From NCBI GenBank assembly GCA_902792815.1, contig CADBAY010000002.1, forward strand, positions 1-64,000: a stretch of DNA of 64,000 nucleotides, in the 5' to 3' direction. This document shows positions 1 to 6,939 of the stretch, one piece after another. The notes beneath the pieces were generated by a model. The model saw nothing but the letters and a program-made list of their open reading frames with translations. It did not search any database and was not told where the DNA came from. Positions within the stretch are counted from its first letter, which is position 1, and the number at the start of each line of letters is the position of its first letter. A program made the translations under genes and the position numbers. Source of the stretch: an uncultured Bacteroidia bacterium (GTDB lineage Bacteria; Bacteroidota; Bacteroidia; Bacteroidales; UBA932).

Positions 1-434
1 GCTGGCCGACGATTACCAATCGTCCCGCAAATAATCTGCGGGTCAAAAGAGAAATATGGTGCACGATGGGCTCGGCCTGCGAAGGTGCGAGCTATCGTCG
101 TATCCACCCATTGAATCTTGTGCGCTTTTAAGACTGTATCGGCTTTTCCCTTCGTTCCTGCCACTCCCGGCTCGCCGCATTTCGGCACTTGGTAGGCGAC
201 ATCGGTCGACCTACATATTAAGTTACCAGTTGTCATTTTGAGTGTCCATGATCCGGGCAAGCCCGGGAAGACAATCAAATTAAGAATGCCAGGGCTAAAC
301 TACTATCTTTTTTTGGCAAAACCACTGTTGACTAATCGTGAATCGTTGCCAAACTGCCAGGGGAATGAGGATGGCTTGCGTTTTTGGTTATGTGGAGAAA
401 TAGTGCTATCTTTATGGCAAAAAGGATATTATTC
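1..434. other. Left-edge region without a recognisable gene
   Basis: I see no convincing gene here. All three forward frames close early: the frame from base 1 stays open for 37 codons to a TGA at 112-114, and another closes at 32-34, so the tail of an upstream gene could enter from the left but I do not recognise it. Longer open frames at 56-241 and 238-438 have unbiased composition and no domain. Structure that is visible: a CCCGC/GCGGG stem (24-28 with 38-42), a tight CCGGGC-AA-GCCCGG hairpin (253-266), an 8-bp inverted repeat TTTGGCAA/TTGCCAAA (312-319 with 346-353), and the direct repeat GCCAGGG at 288-294 and 356-362. It may be decayed or intergenic DNA. Confidence 0.5.
383..414 (+). 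promoter_or_regulatory. Bacteroidota-type promoter for the secreted protein at 435
   Basis: TTTG at 383-386, a 20-bp spacer, then TATCTTTA at 407-414, one base off the TAnnTTTG consensus. Transcription would begin about 4 nt further on, which excludes upstream start codons at 384 and 414 and supports the ATG at 435. Confidence 0.6.
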
Positions 435-1769
435 ATGAAAAGGGTCTTATTATCTGTTTTGATGATATCTGCGTTCTGCCTTCCTTCCAACGGACAGATA
501 CGCGAGATATTTGATAACGGAGAGATTGTTGAGTATTATGGTGGTTTAATATTCGAAACACTCGGGGAATCTATCTATTCATACAGATTCGTATATGGAC
601 GGTATCCAGAAGATAAACAAGCCCTTCTTGACTTTCAACGGGATAGAGCCAAAGTTGAAGCAAAAGAGAAGGTACTGCTTCGTGGACTCCTTCATGATTT
701 GTTTAGCGGTGACGTAGAATTCGAGTATCTCGATGATAGCCTCCATACCAGTTTTCTTGCCAAGAGGGACAGTCTTATTGCCGTGGATCTGAATGACCCA
801 GAGAATGTGCTTACGGTTATCGGCGATACGTGTACGTTCACCTATGCAAAAGCCACGAGAGAGTCATACTATTTTGGCCTCGATGATCCGATTCCCGGTG
901 TAAAACTTCGTGCAATCCAATGCATCGGCGGACCTGCGGATTTACAGAAAAAGGACTATCGAAGTTTTCGGCAGCATATTCACACCCTCGCCTATGACAA
1001 AAATGGTAAATGGCTGTGGCAACTGTGTTCAGATGCACCTTACTCGCCACGGGGGGGTAGTTGGAAGTATAATTTTGTCGTGTCCCGGGATCCGGGAGAC
1101 TATCCTGACGGGGACGGTGTCTATGGGCTGGCCAGACCGGTGCTCATACCTTTCACGATAACCAGAAGCGGAGCGTTGAGTTATGACGTATCATGCCTGG
1201 ACGGCATGCAACTGTATTACCGGACCGAGGTTAACTCTACGGCAGATTCAATAGATACTATAGCAATAGAAGATGCTATTGATCCTGAGTATTTGGATGC
1301 ACTCAAGACTTATATGAAGGTTTTTTTCGATGAACACGAAGAAGTCGATTGCGTGAAGCTTTGGGAGTTGGTATGGTTTAACAATCTGCCGAAGCGCTAC
1401 ATATCCTTCAGAGATCATATTACTGGGCTGGGTGTTTATGAGATAGACAGGGTTGACACCCTTCCATTGTGCAATGGCATACCATTTACAGAAGGATTCC
1501 TTCCTGAATTCCTTCGCAGATTCCATCCTGAAAAGAGTGATGATAATCCCTATCAATTCTCGGTCAGGTTTGTTATCGACAAAAATGGGAATCTGGTTGG
1601 TCCGAGAGTGAAAACCCCGTCTTCAGAGTTTTACAAGTCGTCAGATAAGCAGCTCAGTGCATATGAGAAGCACGTTCTCGAGACCGTCAATCAAATCCAA
1701 AATTGGGAACCGGGAAAGGTTGATGGGACCCCGGTCAATGTTATTTTAACCGTGCCTGTCATTTTCTGA
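435..1769 (+). CDS. Secreted protein of unknown function with TonB-C-like end
   Basis: The protein has 444 residues from the ATG at 435. This start is chosen because it opens directly into a signal peptide (Lys-Arg, a hydrophobic run, then a cleavage-like SNGQ) and lies just after a good promoter. The middle (about 20-330) resembles nothing I can name. The last 90 residues carry the pattern of a TonB C-terminal-type domain: a beta strand FVIDKNGNLVGP, then a stretch with VNQIQNWEPG, then GTPVNVILTVPVIF. In other proteins this fold sits at the periplasmic end of energy transducers, but here no transmembrane helix or proline-rich linker is visible, so a free periplasmic protein is more likely. 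Its DNA looks richer in A+T than the following cit genes, which could indicate separate origin. Function unknown. Confidence 0.75.
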   Translation: MKRVLLSVLMISAFCLPSNGQIREIFDNGEIVEYYGGLIFETLGESIYSYRFVYGRYPEDKQALLDFQRDRAKVEAKEKVLLRGLLHDLFSGDVEFEYLDDSLHTSFLAKRDSLIAVDLNDPENVLTVIGDTCTFTYAKATRESYYFGLDDPIPGVKLRAIQCIGGPADLQKKDYRSFRQHIHTLAYDKNGKWLWQLCSDAPYSPRGGSWKYNFVVSRDPGDYPDGDGVYGLARPVLIPFTITRSGALSYDVSCLDGMQLYYRTEVNSTADSIDTIAIEDAIDPEYLDALKTYMKVFFDEHEEVDCVKLWELVWFNNLPKRYISFRDHITGLGVYEIDRVDTLPLCNGIPFTEGFLPEFLRRFHPEKSDDNPYQFSVRFVIDKNGNLVGPRVKTPSSEFYKSSDKQLSAYEKHVLETVNQIQNWEPGKVDGTPVNVILTVPVIF

Positions 1770-1848
1770 TTATAGCCGCACATCTTCAAGTATCCATTTG
1801 GGGTACTCAATCGGAAGAATTGATACACTTTTTGTCGCATTCCATACG

Positions 1849-1884
1849 AAAAATCCCCCTCAGACTACTCTGAGAGGGATTTTT
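1849..1884. terminator. Bidirectional intrinsic terminator
   Basis: A 36-bp hairpin: 16-bp stem with one wobble pair and a 4-nt loop, bounded by AAAAA on one side and TTTTT on the other. On the minus strand it starts one base beyond the tRNA-Ala 3' end; on the plus strand it lies 80 nt after the secreted-protein gene. It can therefore end both convergent transcripts. Confidence 0.9.
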
Positions 1885-1885
1885 G

Positions 1886-1958
1886 TGGAGCATAGGGGAC
1901 TCGAACCCCTGACCTATAGATTGCGAACCTATCGCTCTACCAGCTGAGCTAATACCCC
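1886..1958 (-). tRNA. tRNA-Ala (anticodon CGC)
   Basis: A complete 73-nt cloverleaf reads on the minus strand. The acceptor stem is GGGGTAT/ATGCTCC with the G3:U70 wobble pair that is the classic alanine identity element. The D arm is GCTC-AGCTGGTA-GAGC, the anticodon loop is TTCGCAA giving anticodon CGC (codon GCG), and the T arm is AGGGG-TTCGAGT-CCCCT. The anticodon stem has an inner G-U pair. CCA is not encoded, because the base after the discriminator A is followed by C then A-rich terminator sequence, so the tail must be added enzymatically. A consensus promoter lies just upstream and a strong terminator abuts the 3' end, so it is a single-gene unit. Confidence 0.95.
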
Positions 1959-1969
1959 GGAAGCGGATG

Positions 1970-2001
1970 CAAAACTACAAAAAAATCCAGTTCCTCCCAA
2001 A
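1970..2001 (-). promoter_or_regulatory. Promoter of tRNA-Ala
   Basis: Read on the minus strand: TTTG (complement of 1998-2001), a 20-bp spacer, TAGTTTTG (complement of 1970-1977). It matches the TTTG-N19-21-TAnnTTTG consensus exactly and ends 11 nt before the mature tRNA 5' end. Confidence 0.8.
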
Positions 2002-2047
2002 TTTTCCCTGAAATATATTTTAAAGTGCTCCAAAGAGCCGTGAGTTG

Positions 2048-2079
2048 CTTGTTTATTAGTTAATAAATTCGTAAATTCG
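2048..2079 (+). promoter_or_regulatory. Candidate promoter of the cit-acn-icd operon
   Basis: CTTG at 2048-2051, a 20-bp spacer and TAAATTCG at 2072-2079, each one base off consensus. It would give a leader of about 30 nt before citD. No riboswitch or obvious operator is seen between it and the start codon. Confidence 0.55.
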
Positions 2080-2113
2080 TGGTCCAACTGATAACCACTT
2101 TTATCTTAAAATT

Positions 2114-2389
2114 ATGGAAGTAAAAAACGCTATGGCCGGCACTCTGGAATCTGGTGACATCGTTATCCAGATTGCACCGGGTGACGGCCTTACAATTGAC
2201 CTGCAGAGTTCTGTCTCGGCTCAGTTCGGCCGTCAGATCAAAGCGGTCATCACCGAAACCCTGGAGGGCCTCGGCATTGAAAATGCTTATGTAAAAGCCA
2301 CGGACAAGGGAGCACTTGACTGCACTATCCGCGCACGTGTAACTGCGGCGGCTGTCCGCGCAACCGGCAAAGACGTATGGAAAGACTGA
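2114..2389 (+). CDS. citD: Citrate lyase acyl carrier protein (gamma subunit)
   Basis: CitD carries the 2'-(5''-triphosphoribosyl)-3'-dephospho-CoA prosthetic group on which acetyl and citryl groups ride during citrate cleavage to oxaloacetate and acetate. The 91-residue length is normal for the family. The attachment motif AGTLESGD is near the N terminus, with Ser13 the expected modified residue, and the conserved DKGALDCTIRAR segment is near the C terminus. It opens the operon behind a Bacteroidota-type promoter and its last 13 bases overlap the start of citE, so translation of the two is probably coupled. The order citD-citE-citF-citX is the standard order for citrate lyase clusters. Confidence 0.95.
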   Translation: MEVKNAMAGTLESGDIVIQIAPGDGLTIDLQSSVSAQFGRQIKAVITETLEGLGIENAYVKATDKGALDCTIRARVTAAAVRATGKDVWKD

Positions 2390-3267
2390 GGAGAACTATG
2401 ATGTTCGTTCCCGGCAACAATCCGGGAATGATGGCGGACGCCCACATTTACGGCCCCGACTCCATAATGCTGGACCTTGAGGACTCCGTAACAATGGCGG
2501 AAAAAGACGCCGCCCGCCTTCTTGTACACAACGCACTCAAATCGATCGACTTCGGCGGCACCGAAATGGTAGTCCGAATCAATCCTCTCAATACCCCTTA
2601 CGGACGCAAAGACGTAGAGGCCGTGGTGAAGGCCGGCGTAGATGTTATACGTATGCCTAAAACCGAGACTGCCGATGAAGTCCGCGAGCTTGAAGCTGAA
2701 ATCATCAAAGTTGAAACCGAACTTGGCTGCGTAGGCCGTACCCGCATCATGGCTGCTATCGAGAGCGCCCTGGGTATAGTCAATGCCTTCGAGATCGCAA
2801 GCGCATCCAAGCGCATGATGGGTATCGCACTCGGCGCCGAAGATTATTCGGCTAGCCTCAAGACCCAGCGTACTCCGGGTGGCGCAGAGTTGCTGCTCGC
2901 CCGTGAAACTATTGTCGTTGCAGCCCGTGCTGCAGGCATATCCTGCTTCGATACCGTTTATTCCAACCTCGATGATATGGAGACCTTCCGCAAAGAGGTC
3001 GAACTTATCAGGGACCTTGGCTTTGACGGAAAGTCAATCATCAATCCCCGCCAGATCGAGGTCGTGAACGAAGTGTTCACCCCTACGCCCAAGGCCATCG
3101 AGAAGTCGCTCCGCATCGTTGCCGCCATCAAGGAGGCCCAGGCCAAGGGGTCCGGAGTCGTGTCACTCAACGGAAAGATGGTCGACCGTCCCGTTGTCAT
3201 CCGCGCGGAACGTACTATAGCTTATGCAATTGCATCCGGAGTTTTAACTGAGGAGGAAGCGTTATGA
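2377..3267 (+). CDS. citE: Citrate lyase beta subunit (citryl-ACP lyase)
   Basis: CitE splits the citryl thioester held on CitD into oxaloacetate and acetyl-CitD. The protein has 296 residues, the usual length, and begins RRTMMFVPGNNPGM, the typical CitE opening. MLDLEDSV carries acidic residues of the Mg2+ and substrate site, and MAAIESALGIVNA and IALGAEDYSA are conserved segments of the HpcH/HpaI aldolase-type TIM barrel. It overlaps citD by 13 bases and citF by an ATGA tetranucleotide, which indicates tightly coupled translation of the lyase subunits. Confidence 0.96.
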   Translation: MERLRRTMMFVPGNNPGMMADAHIYGPDSIMLDLEDSVTMAEKDAARLLVHNALKSIDFGGTEMVVRINPLNTPYGRKDVEAVVKAGVDVIRMPKTETADEVRELEAEIIKVETELGCVGRTRIMAAIESALGIVNAFEIASASKRMMGIALGAEDYSASLKTQRTPGGAELLLARETIVVAARAAGISCFDTVYSNLDDMETFRKEVELIRDLGFDGKSIINPRQIEVVNEVFTPTPKAIEKSLRIVAAIKEAQAKGSGVVSLNGKMVDRPVVIRAERTIAYAIASGVLTEEEAL

Positions 3268-4685
3268 GAAATTCTAAAGTAGTTACCCTCGAAGAGGCGA
3301 TCCGCCGTTCCGGTCTCAAGGACGGAATGACCATATCCTTCCACCATCATTTCCGCGGTGGCGATAAAGTAGTCAATCTGGTTGTGGACAAGCTCGCCGC
3401 TATGGGCTTCAAAGACCTCAAACTGGCAGCGTCCAGCCTTTCCGATGTCCACGCCCCGCTGATCGAGCACATCAAGGCCGGTGTCATCACCGGTATTTCC
3501 ACTTCAGGCCTCCGTGGCGAGCTGGCAAATGCCATTTCACACGGCCTCATGAAGGAGCCTGTTGTGTTCCGTTCGCACGGCGGCCGCGGCAGCGCCATAG
3601 CTGATGGAGAACTGCACATCGATGTGGCTTTCCTCGGCGCTTCTTCCTGCGACCCTCTGGGCAACGCTTCGGGTTGCCCCCGCTCCGAGAACGCCAAATC
3701 TATCTGCGGTTCGCTGGGCTATGCCCTCCCCGACGCAGAATACGCCGACCACGTGGTTGTCCTCACCGACGACCTTGTGGCATATCCCAACGTGCCTATG
3801 TCAATCAGGGCCAGCAGGGTAGAGTCGGTGGTGGTGGTTGACAGCGTGGGCGACAGCTCGAAGATTTCTTCCGGCGCCATCCGTGACTCCAAGAATCCCC
3901 GTGATATCCTGCTTGCCAAGCAAGCCGCCAAAGTTATTATCAACAGCGGTTACTTCGAGGATGGATTCAGCATCCAGACCGGTACCGGCGGCGCATCTCT
4001 TGCCGTAGTCAAATACCTTCGCGAGAGCATGATCCAGAAGGGGATCAAGGCTTCATTCGCTCTCGGCGGCATCACCGCCCATATGGTCAAGCTCCATGAA
4101 GAGGGCCTGATCGGCAAACTCATCGACGTACAGTCATTCGATAAAGTGGCGGCCGAGTCCATCGCCAAAGACCAGACCCATCAGGAGGTTTCGGCCGTCG
4201 ATTATGCAAGCGGCCAGCATACCGGTTCCGCCGTCCACGCCCTCGATATAGTCATCCTTTCCGCACTGGAAGTTGACGTAGATTTCAACGTGAACGTGCT
4301 CGTGGGTTCCGACGGAGTAATCCGCGGCGCCGTCGGCGGGCATCCCGATACTGCCGAGGACAGCGCTCTGAGCATCATAGTTTGCCCGCTGCTTCGCGGC
4401 CGTATCCCTTGCGTAGTGCCTAAGGTCACCACCCTTATCACTCCCGGAAAGGGAGTCGACGTCGTGGTTACCGAATACGGTATCGCCGTCAATCCTGCAC
4501 GTCCCGAGCTTGCCCAGCGCCTCGCTGCCGCCGGCCTTAAGATAGTGGATATCAAGGACCTGGCCGCCAAGGCCAACTCCATCATAGGCACTCCCGACCC
4601 TCTGCCGTTCGGCGATAAGGTCGTGGGTATAGTGATGGACCGTCACGGTGAGGTTCTCGACCGCATCTATAACATAGCGGAGTGA
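3264..4685 (+). CDS. citF: Citrate lyase alpha subunit (citrate:acetyl-ACP transferase)
   Basis: CitF exchanges the acetyl group on CitD for citrate, forming citryl-CitD for CitE. The 473-residue protein is slightly shorter than the roughly 510 residues of enterobacterial CitF. It shows the CoA-transferase-like fold elements: GMTISFHHHFRGGD near residue 22, RSHGGRGSAI near 95, the ALGGITAHMV loop near 265, and GAVGGHPDTAEDS near 350. The start is in an ATGA overlap with citE and its stop overlaps a GTG start for citX. No part of the family core appears missing. Confidence 0.95.
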   Translation: MRNSKVVTLEEAIRRSGLKDGMTISFHHHFRGGDKVVNLVVDKLAAMGFKDLKLAASSLSDVHAPLIEHIKAGVITGISTSGLRGELANAISHGLMKEPVVFRSHGGRGSAIADGELHIDVAFLGASSCDPLGNASGCPRSENAKSICGSLGYALPDAEYADHVVVLTDDLVAYPNVPMSIRASRVESVVVVDSVGDSSKISSGAIRDSKNPRDILLAKQAAKVIINSGYFEDGFSIQTGTGGASLAVVKYLRESMIQKGIKASFALGGITAHMVKLHEEGLIGKLIDVQSFDKVAAESIAKDQTHQEVSAVDYASGQHTGSAVHALDIVILSALEVDVDFNVNVLVGSDGVIRGAVGGHPDTAEDSALSIIVCPLLRGRIPCVVPKVTTLITPGKGVDVVVTEYGIAVNPARPELAQRLAAAGLKIVDIKDLAAKANSIIGTPDPLPFGDKVVGIVMDRHGEVLDRIYNIAE

Positions 4686-5176
4686 TAACGCTGGAACAGC
4701 TTCTGCAGAGCCGCGAGGACCGTGCCCGTCACCAACAGGACCTGCTGGGAAAGAATCCCGGCAGGTCCCTTGTGTGTTTGACCGTGCAGCTCCCCGGCTC
4801 CCTTAAGCGTAGTCCGGCATCTTTAATTATAGGAGAGGCAGGAGTTCAGGCGCTCCGGCAGGTTTTTCCCGGCCCGGCACCTGAAGTCCGCGACCTGCCC
4901 ACTGGTTACGAGGCATATCTGCCCGTTCCGCTCCCGCCGGCAGAGGCCAAACTCCTTTGCTGCGGTATTGAGGATTCACATCCTTTGGGACGCCTCATGG
5001 ACATCGACGTCATCACTGCAGACGGCCCGCTTGACAGGGCATCCGTCGGCCTGGAGCCGCGCCGGTGCCTTTTATGCTCCAATCCCGCGCGTTATTGCAT
5101 GCGCGCCCGCACTCATAGTGTGGAGGATCTTCTGGAAAGAGTACAACAAATGGTAAGCGCTTATGGACAGCTTTGA
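4682..5176 (+). CDS. citX: Apo-citrate lyase phosphoribosyl-dephospho-CoA transferase
   Basis: CitX moves the triphosphoribosyl-dephospho-CoA group made by CitG onto the serine of apo-CitD. It has 164 residues. Recognisable CitX features are HPLGRLMDIDVI, the RRCLLC segment and the following cysteine-rich CMRARTHS motif. The start is a GTG overlapping the citF stop (GTGA), and the 3' end overlaps citCG by 14 bases. In several Pasteurellaceae CitX is fused to CitG; here it stands alone and CitG is fused to another protein instead. Confidence 0.92.
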   Translation: MITLEQLLQSREDRARHQQDLLGKNPGRSLVCLTVQLPGSLKRSPASLIIGEAGVQALRQVFPGPAPEVRDLPTGYEAYLPVPLPPAEAKLLCCGIEDSHPLGRLMDIDVITADGPLDRASVGLEPRRCLLCSNPARYCMRARTHSVEDLLERVQQMVSAYGQL

Positions 5177-6911
5177 GACTTTCGATATTCAAGAAGTCCC
5201 TTTGCAATCTTCTTTGTTCCGAACACGCGTGGAGCGTTTTCTGGAACGCAATGGGCTCCGCATGGAGGCGCTCGACCATTATTATACGGTGCAAGGTGCT
5301 GACGGAGAGATACTTGCCGGCGCCGGGACTGCCGGAGACATAATTAAGTGTGTCGCTGTCGACTCCTCGGAACGCTCTTCCGGGCTTACCGTGCCACTGA
5401 TTTCGTGGGTGATATCCGAAGCTGCCTCACGCGGTTTGACAGCTCTTAAAGTCTTTACCAAGCCTGAGTACGAGCCGGTGTTCGAAAGCCTGGGCTTCCA
5501 TACCATTGCGATGGCCCCTCTGGCCGTCCTGATGGAAAACGGCAGGGGACTGGAGGACTATTGCGGCTACCTGCGTAGCTTGCGGACGCCAGGCCCCTGC
5601 GGCGTAGCCATTATCAACGCCAACCCTTTTACCCTGGGGCACAAGTACCTGCTTGATACGGCAGCTGCCCGTGTTGACACGCTGTTCGTGATTCCGGTAG
5701 GGGAGGAAGGCCAGCAATTCAGCTACAAAGAGCGCTGCCGAATGATTTCTGACGCTGCTCCTAAAGGTGTTAGAGTGCTTGATGCATCGGCGTATCAGAT
5801 TTCTGCCGCAACTTTCCCGAGCTACTTTATAAAGGACTTGAGCGACGTGTCTGAAACCCAGATGCGCTTGGATCTCGATCTCTTCGGCCGCCATGTTGCT
5901 CCGGCGCTGGGCGTTTTGGTCCGCTTTATAGGCAGTGAGCCCGAAGATGCTCTGACTGCCGGCTATAATGCCCTTATGCGCATCGTTCTTCCGCATTATG
6001 GAGTGAGCGTGGTGGAGATTCCCCGTCTTGAGGAGGAGAATGGCGATCCTGTGAGTGCTTCCCGCGTGCGCAAAGCTTTGAACGCAGGCCGGTTCCACGC
6101 TGCAGCCGCACTGACTCCACCCTCGTCACATCCCTTTATGCTGGCTAATCTTGCATTTAAAGCCTTGCAGGCTGAACTGGACACTCCCATGAAGCCTGGT
6201 CTTGTAGGTCCCGGCTCTAACGGAGCCCACTCGGATATGTCTATAGCTTTGATGCAGAAGGGCCTGAATGCCATCAGGCCTTTCCTGCCCGGGATGGCTG
6301 ACGCTGCGGATGTGCGGGCTCTAACAAGGATTGGGATCGATGCGGAGGAGGCCATGCTTGCTGCCACCGGCGGCGTTAATACGCACCGCGGGGCCATCTA
6401 TGCTCTGGGCCTTGCCCTCAACGCGGCTTTCAAAGTGCTGTCCGGCTCTGCTGAGCGTGATATTGAGCGGCTTATGCAATCATGTATGGCTCGAATTGCT
6501 GGTGAACAATCGTCAGAATCTATAAATGAAGTCCCCGCGAGGGACGAGTCTAACGGCTCGGCGGCGGTGCGGGAGTATGGAGTCAAAGGTGCAAGGCAGA
6601 TGGCTGCCGATGGTTACAGCGCTCTGTTTGCCGACTGGCTGCCGTTCTATCGCGGCATCGCCTCCGACTCCTGGCGCCTTCAGAAAACTCTGCTCCGGAT
6701 AATGTCCACGCTGGATGATACTTGCGTAATTCACCGCGCAGGGTACGGCCGGGCGCAAGAGGTTAAGCGTGAGGCAGCCGGTTTGCTGCAGAGTTTCAGC
6801 CCTGAGGGGCTTGAGGCACTTTGCGGGCAATATGCCCGCGAGGGTGTTTCTCCCGGGGGAGCCGCTGATATGCTGTCGCTTACGGTGTTTATTGAATCTA
6901 TATTAAATTAA
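5163..6911 (+). CDS. CitC-CitG fusion: citrate lyase ligase and triphosphoribosyl-dephospho-CoA synthase
   Basis: This 582-residue protein joins two maturation enzymes. Residues 1-320 are [citrate (pro-3S)-lyase] ligase, CitC, which acetylates the CitD prosthetic group: an N-terminal GNAT-like part, the nucleotidyl-transfer motif NANPFTLGHKYL near residue 150, FPSYF near 220 and the SASRVRKAL end near 300. Residues 322-582 are CitG, which builds the prosthetic-group precursor from ATP and dephospho-CoA: MKPGLV and NGAHSDM near 340-360, ATGGVNTHRGAIYALGL near 400, DDTCVIHR near 520 and LSPGGAADML-like SPGGAADML near the end. No stop or frameshift separates the halves. The usual DTNVASRGG loop of CitG reads DDTCVIHRAG here. 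It lies between citX and aconitase; 28 bp follow before acn. Confidence 0.93.
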   Translation: MDSFETFDIQEVPLQSSLFRTRVERFLERNGLRMEALDHYYTVQGADGEILAGAGTAGDIIKCVAVDSSERSSGLTVPLISWVISEAASRGLTALKVFTKPEYEPVFESLGFHTIAMAPLAVLMENGRGLEDYCGYLRSLRTPGPCGVAIINANPFTLGHKYLLDTAAARVDTLFVIPVGEEGQQFSYKERCRMISDAAPKGVRVLDASAYQISAATFPSYFIKDLSDVSETQMRLDLDLFGRHVAPALGVLVRFIGSEPEDALTAGYNALMRIVLPHYGVSVVEIPRLEEENGDPVSASRVRKALNAGRFHAAAALTPPSSHPFMLANLAFKALQAELDTPMKPGLVGPGSNGAHSDMSIALMQKGLNAIRPFLPGMADAADVRALTRIGIDAEEAMLAATGGVNTHRGAIYALGLALNAAFKVLSGSAERDIERLMQSCMARIAGEQSSESINEVPARDESNGSAAVREYGVKGARQMAADGYSALFADWLPFYRGIASDSWRLQKTLLRIMSTLDDTCVIHRAGYGRAQEVKREAAGLLQSFSPEGLEALCGQYAREGVSPGGAADMLSLTVFIESILN

Positions 6912-6939
6912 TACTTCAATTATAAAACTACAAACATTT

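Noticed and set aside
384-434. Upstream start codons (384, 414) for the secreted protein
   Set aside because: They lie within the promoter (383-414) and place a non-signal stretch before an otherwise perfect signal peptide.
56-438. Two overlapping open frames (56-241 and 238-438) at the left edge
   Set aside because: No recognisable motif, biased composition or promoter; they overlap hairpins and repeats and the second runs across the promoter of the gene at 435.
838-1556. Antisense open frames across the secreted protein
   Set aside because: Shadow frames without motifs; the sense frame has a signal peptide and a TonB-C-like domain.
1770-1848. Possible mobile-element junction between the secreted protein and the tRNA gene
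   Set aside because: tRNA genes are common integration targets, but no integrase, direct repeat of the tRNA 3' end or phage gene is visible.
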